NCBI RefSeq assembly: GCF_002999335.1
Contig: NW_020312745.1
Span: 124,001-188,000 of the forward strand
Origin: Cyclospora cayetanensis
Taxonomy: Eukaryota; Apicomplexa; Conoidasida; Eucoccidiorida; Eimeriidae
DNA length: 64,000 bases
Direction of reading: 5' to 3'
In this document: in pieces, positions 37,001-48,489 of the stretch
Layout: each line of letters begins with the position of its first letter
How positions within the stretch are numbered: position 1 is the first letter of the stretch
Position numbers and translations under genes: made by a program
The notes under the pieces: model-generated
Told to the model about the DNA's origin: nothing
Seen by the model: the letters and a program-made list of their open reading frames with translations, nothing else
The model's database searches: none

Positions 37001-37654
37001 CTGAAGCAAATTGCTAGCCAAACGCAACAGCCTCTCTCTCATGTTAAGATGATCGTAGAGGAGATAGCAGAACAAAGAAAGTAAGACAGAAGGGGCCATC
37101 TGCGGGCTTTGCTTGATCATTACGATGAGTTGGTTGGTGTCCAAATCGCACAATATGCTGTTCGATGGGTTCGGGAGAGAATGAGAATTGGTGAATTCAG
37201 GGCACACTACATAGGTTCACGAAAGTAGTACACTCTACCGTTTTTATGGCTATAAATCCTTTGGCAGAAACAAAACGGCAAACGGCGGATGATTCCCCCA
37301 CTTTAAAATTTATCCAGGTATTGCTGTGTCTATATCTCAATTTGTCGTCTATTTTGCCCTTATCTGTCGTTTTTTACTCATTGCCAGTCTGTAGATTAAC
37401 TGCATTTCTGCTACAGGAGATTGAGTGACAGAAAGGCTGTTTACTTCTTGAAACAACAGTACAGCATAGTTCAAAAGGGTAAGCTTCATACTCTTAGAGT
37501 ATAGGTTTTAGAGCTCTAGACTAGATAGGAATAGTGTAGGAATTTGCTTTCCCTTTGCTTTACAGTTTGTAATACAATATCCTGTTTGCTGTCCTTACTG
37601 TCTGCAGCTGTTGGAGAGGAACCGCCTGTCGCGAAGAAGCCCAAGTTGAACTAG
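34077..37654 (+). CDS. GTF2F2: Transcription initiation factor TFIIF beta subunit (RAP30/Tfg2 homologue)
   Basis: TFIIF beta helps bring RNA polymerase II to promoters. Eight exons, all GT-AG and phase-consistent: 34077-34196, 34476-34556, 35193-35369, 35728-35767, 35916-35951, 36915-37080, 37417-37478, 37608-37654; 242 aa, against 249 in human RAP30. Exons 1-2 join to LIK-VPKFVAESW, the counterpart of the RAP30 'LVKVPKYLSQQW' start of the dimerisation domain. Exon 3 ends NFQPKLDHRYQQ, matching the RAP30 'NYKP..NHQY' motif. Exon 6 encodes the winged helix: LKVKLFKMFDAAGASGLQLK, then QTQQPLSHVKMIVEEIA, which aligns with 'LF..FE...Y..LKDL...TKQPV.YLKEIL'. Basic tail: KKPKLN. Start chosen as the first ATG in frame with good initiation context (AAAATGG). 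The middle domain is divergent. Confidence 0.88.
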
Positions 37655-39929
37655 CGGACTTCAAATGCTTTCTGTGCACGATCTGTGAACTGATGCTCAC
37701 AGTGTGGGGGTGCTGCAAAAGGCAGAAACCCAATAGGTGTAAAGGCGCACGAAGCCTTCGACTTGTGACTTTAAAGCAGTACAAATGGAATGCTACTTAT
37801 TAGGTAGAAATGTAAGCAAGCGCAGTTCCAAGTAATAATTGACTTTCTGTAATAAACTCGACGAGGATAGCAGTTGCTTTGGGAAGAGTAGAAATGCCTA
37901 TCCATACATGTCAAACACTCTGACTCCAATTGCTATTTTTCTTTCTTCACCAATGCATAAAATGCATCAATTATATCACTGATTTTATACAGAATGCACA
38001 AATAAATAGTTGAAAGAAGTTGCTGAAGAGTGGGATTTCATGGACATTTTGGTATCTTGTGTTGGTGTGCATCTCCTTGGACATGTGCACACGTGGACTA
38101 GTTTTAACACTAGTGAAGTGAAAGATTTTAACAATTTGCTGGCTGTAGTGAAAACATACAGTAACTACTTAAGTAAGTACGCAGACATTTGTTTATCTGC
38201 ACATGGTTAGAGTATGCATTCATTCAAAAGGTCTGCGCACTAGTAGGTAAAAAACCAAACGAAAATATATCGTGTATTTACAACTATAATTGAAGAGGAA
38301 ATGCCATCGTCTTATCCTATAAATTACGTGTAATGGTGAACATTCGGAGCTTGGGCTACACTATGATACCTGGTTGTTCTCGATGAAAGGACAGCCGCAA
38401 GCCTGCCTGCGGGCTGGGCGCACGGGAAATACGCACTGCGCGAAGCTTGACGACTATTTATACAATCGATTACTCAGTATTAGGCTATTTGAGCTTTTAA
38501 TTGCACAGCAGCAGTTGCACCAGGTGAAGTGTAGCAGGAAGGCTGCAGGGAAACACAGAATATTTACAAAATTCTCATCCGGCCGCTGCCGCTCTGATTA
38601 GATAGGCTAAACTAATGGCCCATCTCAACTTATTTTTTCTCCAGAAACGTTTGGAAAAGCAAGACAAACCACTTGAAGTATTTACTTTTACGTGCATGCG
38701 TCTGTGAGTATCTCATCAGAGGAAACAATGAAGTGGTCGTGGAAAATTTTTAAGTCGTTTTTCTCTGCAAAGGTATATTTGATTGGCTGATATTCGGCTC
38801 TAGTGCGCTGTTTTCTAAGTAGCCCCCTAGGTCTTTGTGTCCACGTGTTATTCCAGCTTTGTCGACAAGAATGACTGAACGATGCTCAAATGCCCTTTCA
38901 GAAGTTGGGTAAAACTTTGTCACATTTTTGCTGATGTGTTTTTATGGCAATTAACCTAATTCAAAACCAGCTGAACGCACGTGTACAGCGTATTACGCCC
39001 TTCCCCACCACGCATTCTACTGTAACCTCAAATTTAAGAGCTATTGTACAACCATTCGCCTGACACTGAATGTCATTGCTGAATGGTATCCCATAGAGTA
39101 GTGGTGCTCGTGAGAACTGTGTCCACGATTCATCATGATGCGATGTTGAGCCTATAGATGGCCGAAAGCCTATGTAGCTCGACCATGCGAAACCCTATTT
39201 ACAGCCATAAGTTAATAAAAGTACGGCTCTCGAAGCAGCACGTAGATTCTCAAAAACCCTGCATAGCCTTGCCAGTGACCTGAATACCTATCCCAAGAAA
39301 TATTCTCCAGAGTGAGCTAACATTATGGTGGCGCATCCCGCTGCTTTCGTCGCAGGTGGATACGCCATCTAACCACTAAAACCTAAATCAAACTAGAGGA
39401 TCTGCACGCCCATAGCCTATCAGGTACCTCAACCTCAAAAGAATTTTTACAGGTGCATCATCATCTACATCGTTTTCGGAGGAAAACATTGCGTGACAAG
39501 AAGGATTGTGGGAAAGGACTCTGGGGCTGTACTTGATATAATTGTTTGCTATTGCCTCAAAATTAGGCCTGACAGAAAAATTAAGTTGAACTATGGGCAG
39601 GGTTGAGGGGTGAACGGATATTTAAACATAATTTTCAGCAATATCCCCGTGGCTGAAGATGCACCGATGCCCACTCAGCCAAAGGGGAAGTCATTACCTA
39701 GAAGCCTTAACTGGGTTTACACGCAGTAGTGCGCTCGTTTAACCATCTGGGATGACCGAGCGGAGCGAAGAGTCTTCGAATAGTGCTGGGGTCTGACATG
39801 CAGCCGTGCAGCAGCAGGGCAAGTAAGCGTCAAAACCAGGAACAGAGATTAATTTATGGGATACGTAGTGAGCTACGATGCACTCGGGGAATTCCTACTA
39901 AAGCGGGAACACATCGTTTAGAATTACTA
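37655..39929. other. Intergenic region, no gene seen
   Basis: About 2.3 kb of AT-rich sequence downstream of TFIIF beta. The longest frames (66-75 codons) have no motif, and I could not chain them by splice sites. It ends at the LTR-like start of retroelement copy 3. Confidence 0.5.
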
Positions 39930-40240
39930 CATAATTGACTACTTAATTCGTCTCTGTGTGTCTCATTATTGCAGAGTACTGTTAGCTTGGTAGAGAAAGG
40001 AATCAGTGGTGCGTGCATGTGCCTTACAGATGCAAGTAGCTGTGAGTGCTGGAAGTGCTGAGAGGGTGCAGCTACGGTAAACCTAGCTTTAGCTTTCTTG
40101 TCCAATGGAAAATATGAGAGACGCGAGAAGGAAAGGCGAAAGGTTTTTTTAGAGGATAAGATTGATTACGAAATATAAAGTTTGCACTGAGCACGGAATC
40201 AAGAGTTTACAGACCGAGATCTTGAATTGAGCATTACACC

Positions 40241-40256
40241 TGGTAGCTCTGCATGG
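40241..40256 (+). other. Putative primer-binding site of retroelement copy 3
   Basis: TGGTAGCTCTGCATGG lies two bases after the LTR end ...ATTACA. It matches the copy 1 site (TGGTAGCACTGCGTGA) at 13 of 16 positions and has the TGGTAGC start typical of initiator-Met tRNA priming. Confidence 0.5.
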
Positions 40257-40384
40257 TTCAATGCAGGTGGTCGCCGCTAATCCACTGGCTGTTGATGCAG
40301 TGAGACATAAAGCAGCCTTTAGAAAGTTCTCCGGTTTCTATTATTTTTCTTGATAATTAACAGCCTTCTTGATCTTGTTTCACG

Positions 40385-40688
40385 ATGAGGGGGGAAAACC
40401 CTCTGGCGGTGAAAGTTGACTGTGGTACAGTCCCTGCTGAGGCACCAGAGCCTCGCCTACAAGCTGATGTGAATAAAGTAGGTTCACAGTTGATTGAAGG
40501 GCATGATTCATCAGCCGACAAAAAACGTTTATAAGTGTGTCACTGATCATAGGTTGATTGAAAGGTACGATAGCCATAAGGATGGGCAAGTTTTCAAAGA
40601 TCTGATCAGCTGGTTGGAGATGTACCTCGCTTTGTACCACGTCGATAAAGAAATGCATGCTTCTTGCGGCATGCTCATCAAAGGATAA
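40385..40688 (+). pseudogene. gag-like remnant of copy 3
   Basis: An ATG frame from 40385 is open for about 49 codons and stops near 40533. A second frame then carries HKDGQVFKDLISWLEMYLAL, the same block as in copy 1 at 15.68 kb. No zinc knuckle was seen. Assignment to Gag rests on position directly behind the primer-binding site and on the block shared by two copies. Confidence 0.45.
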
Positions 40689-42209
40689 AGCAATTTGTTG
40701 CTATCCTATTTCTTACAGAAGAAGATGTGCTCCTGCAGGGATTGCTACATTTAAAGCATTCACACAAGCCCTAGGTGATCGGTGCACGCCCATATCGGCT
40801 CAGTAGCGAGCCTTCAGAATAAAGAAAGTTTGAGCAGGGGGATCTAAAGTGAACCTCTGATTTGCGAAAGCTACAAAGTAGACGAATAGCTGCTTTTCAG
40901 TGGTTTCTTCTAGGTCTACCTGAAGTGTCACGTCAAGAGGTTGTATGATGTCATCGATTAAATAACCGATCGATACAGCTGCAGCAATCGATGCGCTGCT
41001 TAAGGCTTCAGGATCAAATAGGCCCACGTTCACTTGACTTTGGCTGAGCAGGAAGAGCTGAGTGGGGATCCAGAACCTATGGATATCGGGGCTCTGTCAG
41101 CGGGCCCTATCCCGCAGGTCAAGGGGAAAGAAACATGAGGGGACCCGCGCTCCTAGACACACTTCCACGATAGAAGCATATTTGTCCTTGGGAATTGCCC
41201 GGTGCCGAGTCATACAGCCCGGAACTGCAAACGCATGCCAAATGTCAAAGAATCTGAACAAAGCGGTTGAGCCTAGGGGAAGCAGGCTACTTGGCGAGCA
41301 AACAAGGCGTATCAGGCAAGTGAAGCGCCTTTCCCCCAGGCTGAGACTCAGTAGAAAGGGTTACAGAGGATAGAGCCGCAGAACAGGATCTGCCACGGTT
41401 TGATATTGCGCCGTTGCTAGTTCGCATGATTGACGAACAATTGCTAGCGTTACTTGACACTGGATATGATAAAGATCTGTGATCCACGGAGACTGCGCAG
41501 AATTGCAATCTGCTTGTTAACTCGTTAGCGTGGTCTGTAAGTCTCCCGCTGTGTGACGGGCAGCACAGCAGAACAAATGGAGAGGCTACGATTGTTCACT
41601 GCCACTTCAAATCAAACTCGGATTCTATCAGCATGATCCGTGACTGGCATGTTGGACCCGTGCATCATGGCGTAGTCCTATGGATGCCATAGATAACCCA
41701 AGGGAAGAGGAACATGCCGCCACAGCCGCGCTCTGTGTAGGCTAGATGCAGCTCCTAGACTGTATGACATCGCTAATATAATTACCCGAGGAGCAGAGCA
41801 GAGCCAGTGCATGAACAAGATTAGGCAGTCTTCAGTCAGGCGGCGGACCAGCGCAGCAAGAGAAGACAGCTCAGAGAATGCATCCCGTCGTATTGGCTCT
41901 GGGGCCCTTTGCTAGATAAATTAACTGGGCTTTTATCCGAAGAATAGCAGGAATGCCCAAATATCAAGGAGTCTGCGGATGGGCTAGATAATGCTTACCT
42001 ACAAGCAGGCTGGCCACTTGCTGGTCCTACAGTCACCGTATCGGGCTAATGCTGGGTTCAGCCCACAACTATACTGAAGGTATTGGAAGCCCCCACCGCG
42101 TGAAAGGATATCTCGCAAAGTAATGCTGTTTTTTGAGACATGGATAAGAGCAGTAATCAAATAGCGCTTTTGGGTATACCCTGGTCTAGCGGTTGAAAAA
42201 GAGTAGGCT

Positions 42210-42800
42210 GTGGCGAATGCGCATGGAATGTAAGCCCCTGAACAAGATTACTGCAAAGAACTATATTCCCCTGTTTCATATTGGCGAGCTGAATTACAAG
42301 CTCCACAGATCAAAACTCAACTTGACTTTTGATTTCACAAATGCCTTCCTGTAGATCACTATTCAGCCAGATGGCTGGCACAAAATGGCGTTCCGCGCTC
42401 GCACTCACAAACTCGAATGAACCTGCTTTCTGCATGTACGTAATTATATCTTTTCTCAGTTGTGACAGCAAGAAGATACATGTTTTGAAAGCAAATCAAG
42501 GAGAACAGGAAGGATAGTTGCCTACATAGGCAACACCTTAATATTCGTCCGAACCCTTAAAGAGGACCTGCAGCACTTACGGTGAGTATTTCAGGTGTTG
42601 CAAGACAAATAGTGGGATGCGAAGGCGCGCAAATGTTTGTTTTCAAGAAAGAGGTCGTGGTTTTGGAGATTTCTTGCTTAGGCGACAGGAATATTGCCAG
42701 GTCCGGCAAAACTTGAAGCACTCAAGCAATGGCCTTTAACTTTGGGCCACCGCAAGGACATTGCAAAGTTCAGTAAGCTTTTTTCTTTGCGAGAAGCGCT
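42210..42800 (+). pseudogene. Ty3/gypsy reverse transcriptase remnant of copy 3
   Basis: In one plus-strand frame from about 42215: CKPLNKITAKNYIPLFHI, the counterpart of the RT 'YR.LN..T.K..YP.P.I' block, followed by TFDFTNAF where the first catalytic Asp strand is expected. A TAG then stands in a Gln-like position, ITIQPDGWHKMAFR follows, and a TGA stands in a Trp-like position. After an indel: TLIFVRTLKEDLQHLR, further stops, then GPAKLEALKQWPL. The order equals the RT fingers, palm and thumb of Ty3/gypsy enzymes. It is clearly a dead copy. The catalytic Y-x-D-D turn itself lies in the damaged stretch and was not recognised. Confidence 0.75.
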
Positions 42801-43059
42801 GCTCCTTTGACTGCTCCACTTGAGAAAACGTAGTCTATACCTACGACATAGAAGGCTGACGACGCATCAACGACGCTTATCCCTCGCCTCTCAGCTCCTC
42901 TTGTACTTCCGCTGCCTCCTGGTGAGCATCATCGCTGCCTCACAATGGATGTTGGTGACGTGGGGTGGGCGGTGGGTGCTATTCGCCACCCACAGGCTAC
43001 AAGATCCCCCTCACGCCATGTTATTTTCTGTAGATCTTATTGCTTCGGCGAATCCGTGG

Positions 43060-43150
43060 AGCGAAATTCAGTGTGATAACGGGAACTCTTTGTACAGTGG
43101 TGGGGTGTGGAAACAAGCCGGTGCTCTCTATAGAAGCGTCATGTTACTGC
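43060..43150 (+). pseudogene. Integrase core fragment of copy 3
   Basis: The frame reads IQCDNGNSLYSGGVWKQAG, recalling the integrase 'SDNG..F.S..W' block around the second catalytic Asp. It stops at TGA (43153). Short and diverged, so it is a tentative call supported by position between reverse transcriptase and the integrase tail. Confidence 0.4.
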
Positions 43151-44164
43151 TTTGACATATCATCAGCGTTAAATGTAGCTTAAGTAGATTGTGCGGGCCT
43201 TTGAGACTCCTGGATTTGTTCGCTGTCTTGGGCACCTCCTGCAGGATGACTTTGCAGACAAGTAGATTACGAGCACTGGCAATGTGATCCCCTATGCGAT
43301 CTCACGAGGCTTTGGGAATTCTCATTGTGAAGCACAGCCACTCTTGTCCGTGATGAATTATGGCCTTTTTCAAACTTGCGTGTCTTATGCCTGAAACCCA
43401 TGCATTCAATACACAATGGCAAAAGGATGAAACACTGCCACGTTGAGGAACGCCTGCCATAATTCAATACTAATAGGGACTCCTGGTTGAACACTTTCAC
43501 TTCACCCCCGAGAACCGATTTGCGCAGAGCACATGATCTTATTCTTTCGGGTCATGACGGGATCCACATTGCAATGAAAATGCTCTCATCGTCCTTTTGA
43601 TGACTTGTGATGCGTCGCGTTGCACACGACTATGCAATGTCATGCCCATATTTTCAGCAGCTGCAGCCACGCGATTCCCCCACACCTGGTCTTTTGCAAG
43701 GCTTTCTGGTATAAAAAGGACTTGAACCTGAAAATGGACTTTATTCATTTGACTGCTCAAAGTCGAGAACCAGGACAGCATCTAAGCCGTTGTCAACAGA
43801 CTTAGCAAGTATGCTTAGTGCCCATTCTGGCCCTTATTGTAGCTGTGCCACGACCCAGGATGTCGCCTATTCTTTTCAACTGATATCTGGAAACTTTACG
43901 GACTCCACAGGAGTATCATTACGAGTAGGGAGTCTAGGTATGTTATTGCTTTCTGGCATAGCTTTGACCCGCCTATACACTGACCAAGTGCACATTACCT
44001 GAAGGCACATGGGCAGACAGACCTCCCCTACCGCAGTCTTCCGCAGTCTTTGCGGCTCCAATGGTTTGGCTTGTGTTTTTCCTTGTACTGGATGTGTGTA
44101 TAATCCAATAGCGCAGTGGACTACTCGTTGCTCTACCGCATCCCTGGTCAACACTGAAGAGGCC

Positions 44165-44350
44165 CTTTCCTATCCGGGGCTCGAACTGGTGGTCGGCCGT
44201 CAGCGGCCACCCTCAACAGCAAGAGGAATTGGCTAAAGCAGGCAAATGTATGCGCAAAGCTCAGGAACGAAAAGCATGTAAGTGTTATACGGAGTAGCAG
44301 GCTGTGTTTTTCAAGTCTGGAGACTTGGTTGTAGTGGATCGGTAAGTTTT
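44165..44350 (+). pseudogene. Integrase C-terminal fragment of copy 3
   Basis: The segment with LELVVGRQRPPSTA, then MRKAQERKACK and, after a stop, FFKSGDLVVVDR corresponds to the integrase end where Ty3/gypsy proteins have 'A...AQERQ....D....F..GD.VL'. Copy 2 has the same two blocks at 25.94-25.77 kb and copy 1 has the first one near 17.31 kb. Confidence 0.55.
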
Positions 44351-45730
44351 TTCGAGGTGCAGCCCCACGTGCACCAGACGAACGATTCCGTGGCCATGTT
44401 ACTAGAAGCGATAAATATTCTCTCACGAATCACCACCCTTTTTTATTCTCTGGATGTCCCTAAAAGGTGAAGATGCCACAAAACGATCGGTATTGAGTTT
44501 CTTACAAAGCTTCAGAGTTATTCAAAATGTTCATATACTTCGTCGTGCAGGCACGTGGCCTGAAAGGAGGCGGATTTACAGGAACTTGTAGGAGTGCTTT
44601 ATTTGAGTACCATTAAGCGCAAAGGACATGCTAGATGGAACTTTTGTTCGAAATGGGATAAGGAAAGCCGATTTCAGTGATTGACGAAGGAGCCGTTGCG
44701 GACTTCGTTACTTGCGGGACGATTTGCGGCTGTGTTTGGGTAACAACGCTAATTGTGATAAACAGCATTCCAAGTACTTCTTAGTAAATATCCTCCCACA
44801 GCGCATCCCTTGCTTGAACTAGCCCACTTTTTCTATGGTTTCGCTAAAACTTTTATCGTCTATTATTGTTACTGCGTGCTCTAAAGTTTGATTCATGCGC
44901 AGGCACTCTCAGGTGTACACATTCTTCCTTATGCATATTTTGGGTCGTTGAACTCGACTGTGCCGGATGCAACGTCTATATTTTGCATGCACAGAATGCA
45001 TCATGGGGCTTGAATGCGCCACTGAAGTAGTGTGTATTTTGGTTCCCTTTACACACTTTGCATGGCTTTTGTTTCTCTAACAGAGGGCTCACACATTTCA
45101 TCGCTTCGACAAAGAAGTGTAATCGCGCCTCCGCAGTCGTGACATTCTGGTGAATTACTTGGGTCGGACTAGTGTGTGTCTTCTATCTGACCGATTGCAC
45201 TTGGAAGATTGTTACACACCTGCGCTGTGCTCAGCAGCAGTGTTTTCGCGTATCCATTCGCGTGACTGGGAGTGCCCGATAGAGTCGAAACTTGTCCACT
45301 GTCCTGTATGTACTTCGTCTCGACGTAAACGTACAAGGCATGAGGGCGTGTGCTTGAAATACAGGGGGAACGCCGTAGCGGGCTAAACGGCAGCTAAACA
45401 CTTTCTACCGCTCTAGTTCAGCATGACAAAGAATCTGTGAAGGATCGACTGATTGGTTTGTCAACTCGTGTAGTTATTGTACAGTACTGTGAGCTTAATA
45501 AAGTTAGAATCAATGTTGTGTGCAAGTGCTTTAAAGACTCTGCAAGCAGCTGTATATGGTCCGAGTGCTGAAAAGGTACAGCTACATGCACCCTAGCTGA
45601 CCCTTTTCTCCGTGAACAGTGCTGTCAGAGAAAGAAAAAGACTTTTGAGGAACACCTGATAATTTAAAAATTTGTATGTAGCACGGAGTCAAGCTTCTCG
45701 AGATGTAGACTGGAAGACGAAGGGCTGCAA

Positions 45731-46435
45731 CGCAACGATTCTGCGTCCCAGATGCTGCTTCTCCGTTCGAAGCCAAACTTTTCACATGAAGGGGAGAAGA
45801 AGGGATGGCCTTGTGGAAAGGACAGTGAGTAAAACTTTATCGAATTTGGCTATGAGTATGTGTCTCCGGCTTTCCTTAAGAAGAGCTTTACGGCAGCACA
45901 GTAAGCCGGTTTGTCACGCAAGTAAGTCACCTAGAGCCACTCAGACAACCAAAAAGTGGCAAATTTTACAAAATAAAGCGGTTCAGTCCTTCCAGAGTGC
46001 CTTGTCAGGGTGGCGAGACGCTAAAGAGCTTGTAAGCCCACCTTAATGCCGTACACGTCCCTTGTGCATAGTGGCGAGCCCCTTACGACTAGAGCAGTTC
46101 ATACGTAGTCTATTCCTATGTATGTTTTGCATAACACACCGTTGGAAAAATGTAAAATTGCGTATGAGTGTACCAGATATCGCTCAATTTCCCCAGAGTA
46201 CAAAGCTACAAACAGCTGTCGGCAAGCCCTGGAGGCGGCACGAATGGCTTCTGCTCCTTTGGAATTGTGTGGTGGGGGAGGCGGTTTGGCAGAATGTCGT
46301 GCTCCAGGGCGCATTTAGTGTTTTACACCTCCCATTGAGCACAGTAAGCCAGGCCTTCAAGGATCTCAGACCTACGAAATTCAGAATCGCAGAACTTCAG
46401 TTCGTGTGTGGAACCACGGTACCGCCGTTGAGGAG
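45731..46435. other. Region upstream of the secreted-protein gene
   Basis: About 0.7 kb. Two overlapping plus-strand frames of 124 codons (45672-46046) and 125 codons (46062-46439) have no motif, unbalanced composition and no splice link. I treat them as chance. The promoter of the 46436 gene should be here. Confidence 0.4.
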
Positions 46436-47316
46436 ATGAAGAAGACAGCATTAGTATTCGTGTCGCTGGTGGTGTCCCTGGAGGCCATCTTCACCAGTGG
46501 TGAGGATTTATTTCTTGTTCTGATCTTGAAGCGCAATTGCTTTTGGCGCTACGCGGTTCATGAGCCATTACTTCACGCCGACGCTGCCCGCTGGTATACA
46601 AGGCGAGGTAGTATAGCGGGGGCCTCACTTGCAGCTGTTCACCCCGTTGACTCCGGTGAACACCAAGTGAAAGACTAATCTTTTAGAAGTGTATATGCGC
46701 ATATTGGTTGACTTTGGATTCATGCATGTTTCTGTGGGTTGGTGTACTGTGGTGCGTTGTCCTTGCAGCTGACGAGAATAACGATCCACTGGATGGTTTT
46801 CAGGATATAAGTCCGGACGAATTGGATGCACTATCTCACAACTTGAGTAAACTGGTTGCCGCGGGCGGCTTGGATGCTCTAGCTAGGCAATTAGGTATCC
46901 CGGAGGGGGAGTCACAATCCGATTTTGTACAGAAGGCGTTCAAAACGTTGAGCGAGCTATTAGCCAACACGGAATCTCGAGATTTGTTGGCGGACCCAAA
47001 CAAAGACCCCAGGGAGATTGTGGAGGCCCTGCTCAAGGGTGCAGTAGGTGTCGATCAAGATGCTGTTGATGTTCTATTGTACTTATGCTCGATGATTCGG
47101 GTTCTTACCGGTAATGATCACTTGAAAAAAGAAGTCAATCGAATGATTCTCGACAATGCTGAATTGCTGGCCAAAGGCGGGGACTTCGCGACTTTGCTCA
47201 TTAATGTAGCAGAAGATCCTGCCTTCCGCGACCTTAAAGAAGAAATTGAAGACGACGTGATGAGCAATGGAGGATACTCACTATCGGCAGAAACAGAAAA
47301 TGATATGTCACGCTAG
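46436..47316 (+). CDS. Small acidic secreted protein, signal peptide, two exons
   Basis: Unrecognised family. Exon 1 46436-46499, exon 2 46769-47316 (donor G|GTGAGG, acceptor CCTTGCAG|CT, phase 1), 203 aa. Exon 1 encodes a textbook signal peptide, MKKTALVFVSLVVSLEAIF, with probable cleavage near FTSA-DENN, right at the splice junction. The mature part is acidic and wholly helical in appearance, with regularly spaced Leu/Val (LSKLVAAGGLDALARQLG, ALLKGAVG, VDVLLYLCSMIRVLTG) and only one Cys. There is no transmembrane segment after the signal peptide and no GPI-type hydrophobic tail (it ends ETENDMSR). So it is probably secreted, or stored in a secretory organelle. It sits beside retroelement copy 3 and is followed by a (TA)n run. 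The intron phase and signal peptide make the model reliable; function is unknown. Confidence 0.82.
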
Positions 47317-47475
47317 CCACAGAGGCTAGCAAACCAGCAGGAGCAGTGAGCTGGTCTTACGGGATAAGCAGAAGACGAAATGTGTCGCAGTTGTGGTACT
47401 TGTCCATTTGCGCTCCGATCTTCGCCCCAAGGTGGATTTGGTTAGACATCGATGTATCTAGAGACCTCCTTATGC

Positions 47476-47519
<44 letters not shown>
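47476..47519. repeat. (TA)n microsatellite
   Basis: About 21 uninterrupted TA units, 160 bp after the stop codon of the secreted-protein gene, flanked by GCG on the left and CGCGCGC on the right. Confidence 0.95.
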
Positions 47520-48489
47520 GCGCGCATGAGAGGCGTTAAGCCTTGTAGGAAGGCTTATAGGGTCAAGCAGTACTCGTAATGGTTTGGCACCTCTCTTGTC
47601 TAGAAAAGCACAGAACCTGAACCCCCACTTCGCCTAGTGAGAAGTGTCTATTTTTACGGGGATAGGCCGATTCGTGCGCCCTTTCGTATTTTGTAATGCA
47701 TGCACACTTGGCATTCTGCTCGCGTTTCGAATATCGTTGTTCGTCGGTCTTCTTTGGTAAAGTGTAGCCTCAGCAAGGATTATTAGACGCGTATTCAGTA
47801 GTTGGCTCGCTGCAATGGGCGATGTCCTTTTCAAGTGCGCTGTTTCGGTCGTTTCCGGTCGTGTGTTTACTAGTAGGTTCTCTTTGCGTCATCCTGGTGT
47901 GCCAGTTTGCTGGTGGTAGACATATGGTCAAGAACGAGGCACGTAGCATGGGATGGACAGGCGGGCAGAGCCGCAGACCTGAATATATTCGATTGAGGGC
48001 GCTTGCTCCCGTTACAGAGAGGCGAACGGTCGGGGGACAGAGAAAGCCTTCGCTGGCTTCGTGTTGAAGTTCGAGGGCGAAGGCACAATGAACAACAATG
48101 GAGGAAGCAGCTTGAAGTGCCGGGAAAAGAAGAGTGGTCGCAGACACTTGGACAACAGCATTTCGCTCCGGCGGCCTTTGTTCTGCGGAAAAAAAGCACA
48201 GGTAGATGCGAGGGATGCATCTGCAATTCCGCGCGCGTGGAAGGGGGCGGCTGCTGCACGCAGGCCCATGAACATGCGCTGTGCTGCACGGCAGCTCATA
48301 TGCGCAGACTGCAAGGAGCACAGGGACGTGTGCCCTGCAAGAACTGTACAAAGAACATGGATCCCAGGGGGGATCCACGTCATCTGAAGGCGACGGTGAA
48401 GCAGACAGCATAGCATTGACGAGGGATACCAATGCAGAAAAGGAAAGAGCAGCACAATGCAGCTTGTCATCACGCGTACAGCAGTCTGC
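47520..48489. other. Intergenic region, no gene supported
   Basis: About 1 kb between the secreted-protein gene and the convergent IGR-Myb gene. Long overlapping frames occur here on both strands (for example 220 codons minus at 47770-48432 and 136 codons plus at 48003-48413). They contradict each other and have no motif or splice connection, so none is called. Confidence 0.45.

Larger units (their letters stand above)
39930..45730 (+). mobile_element. Decayed but full-span Ty3/gypsy LTR retroelement, copy 3
   Basis: Direct-repeat LTR-like ends at about 39930-40238 and 45450-45730 share blocks in the same order: AGTACTGTTAGCTT / AGTACTGTGAGCTT, a TGCAAGTAGCTGT-like block, GGTGCAGCTAC / GGTACAGCTAC and GCACGGAATCAAG / GCACGGAGTCAAG. 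The 5' LTR ends TTACA and the primer-binding site TGGTAGCTCTGCATGG follows two bases later (40241-40256). Then come a gag-like block (40.38-40.69 kb), reverse transcriptase (about 42.2-42.8 kb), an integrase core fragment (about 43.06-43.15 kb) and the integrase C-terminal block (44.2-44.35 kb). The span of about 5.8 kb is normal for Ty3/gypsy elements. Stops interrupt every domain and the LTRs are strongly diverged, so the insertion is old. Exact ends are uncertain. Confidence 0.7.

Noticed and set aside
44105..44190. tRNA-like A box (TAGCGCAGTGG) and B box-like GGGCTCGAACT, possible tRNA or SINE
   Set aside because: Boxes are about 70 bases apart, no cloverleaf could be folded by eye, and the same stretch reads as an integrase remnant.
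45672..46439. Two consecutive plus frames of 124 and 125 codons
   Set aside because: No motif, no good splice junction between them or to the secreted-protein exon, and the first overlaps the 3' LTR of copy 3.
47770..48432. 220-codon frame on minus
   Set aside because: Overlapped by long frames on both strands, no conserved motif, and located between the convergent ends of two better supported genes.
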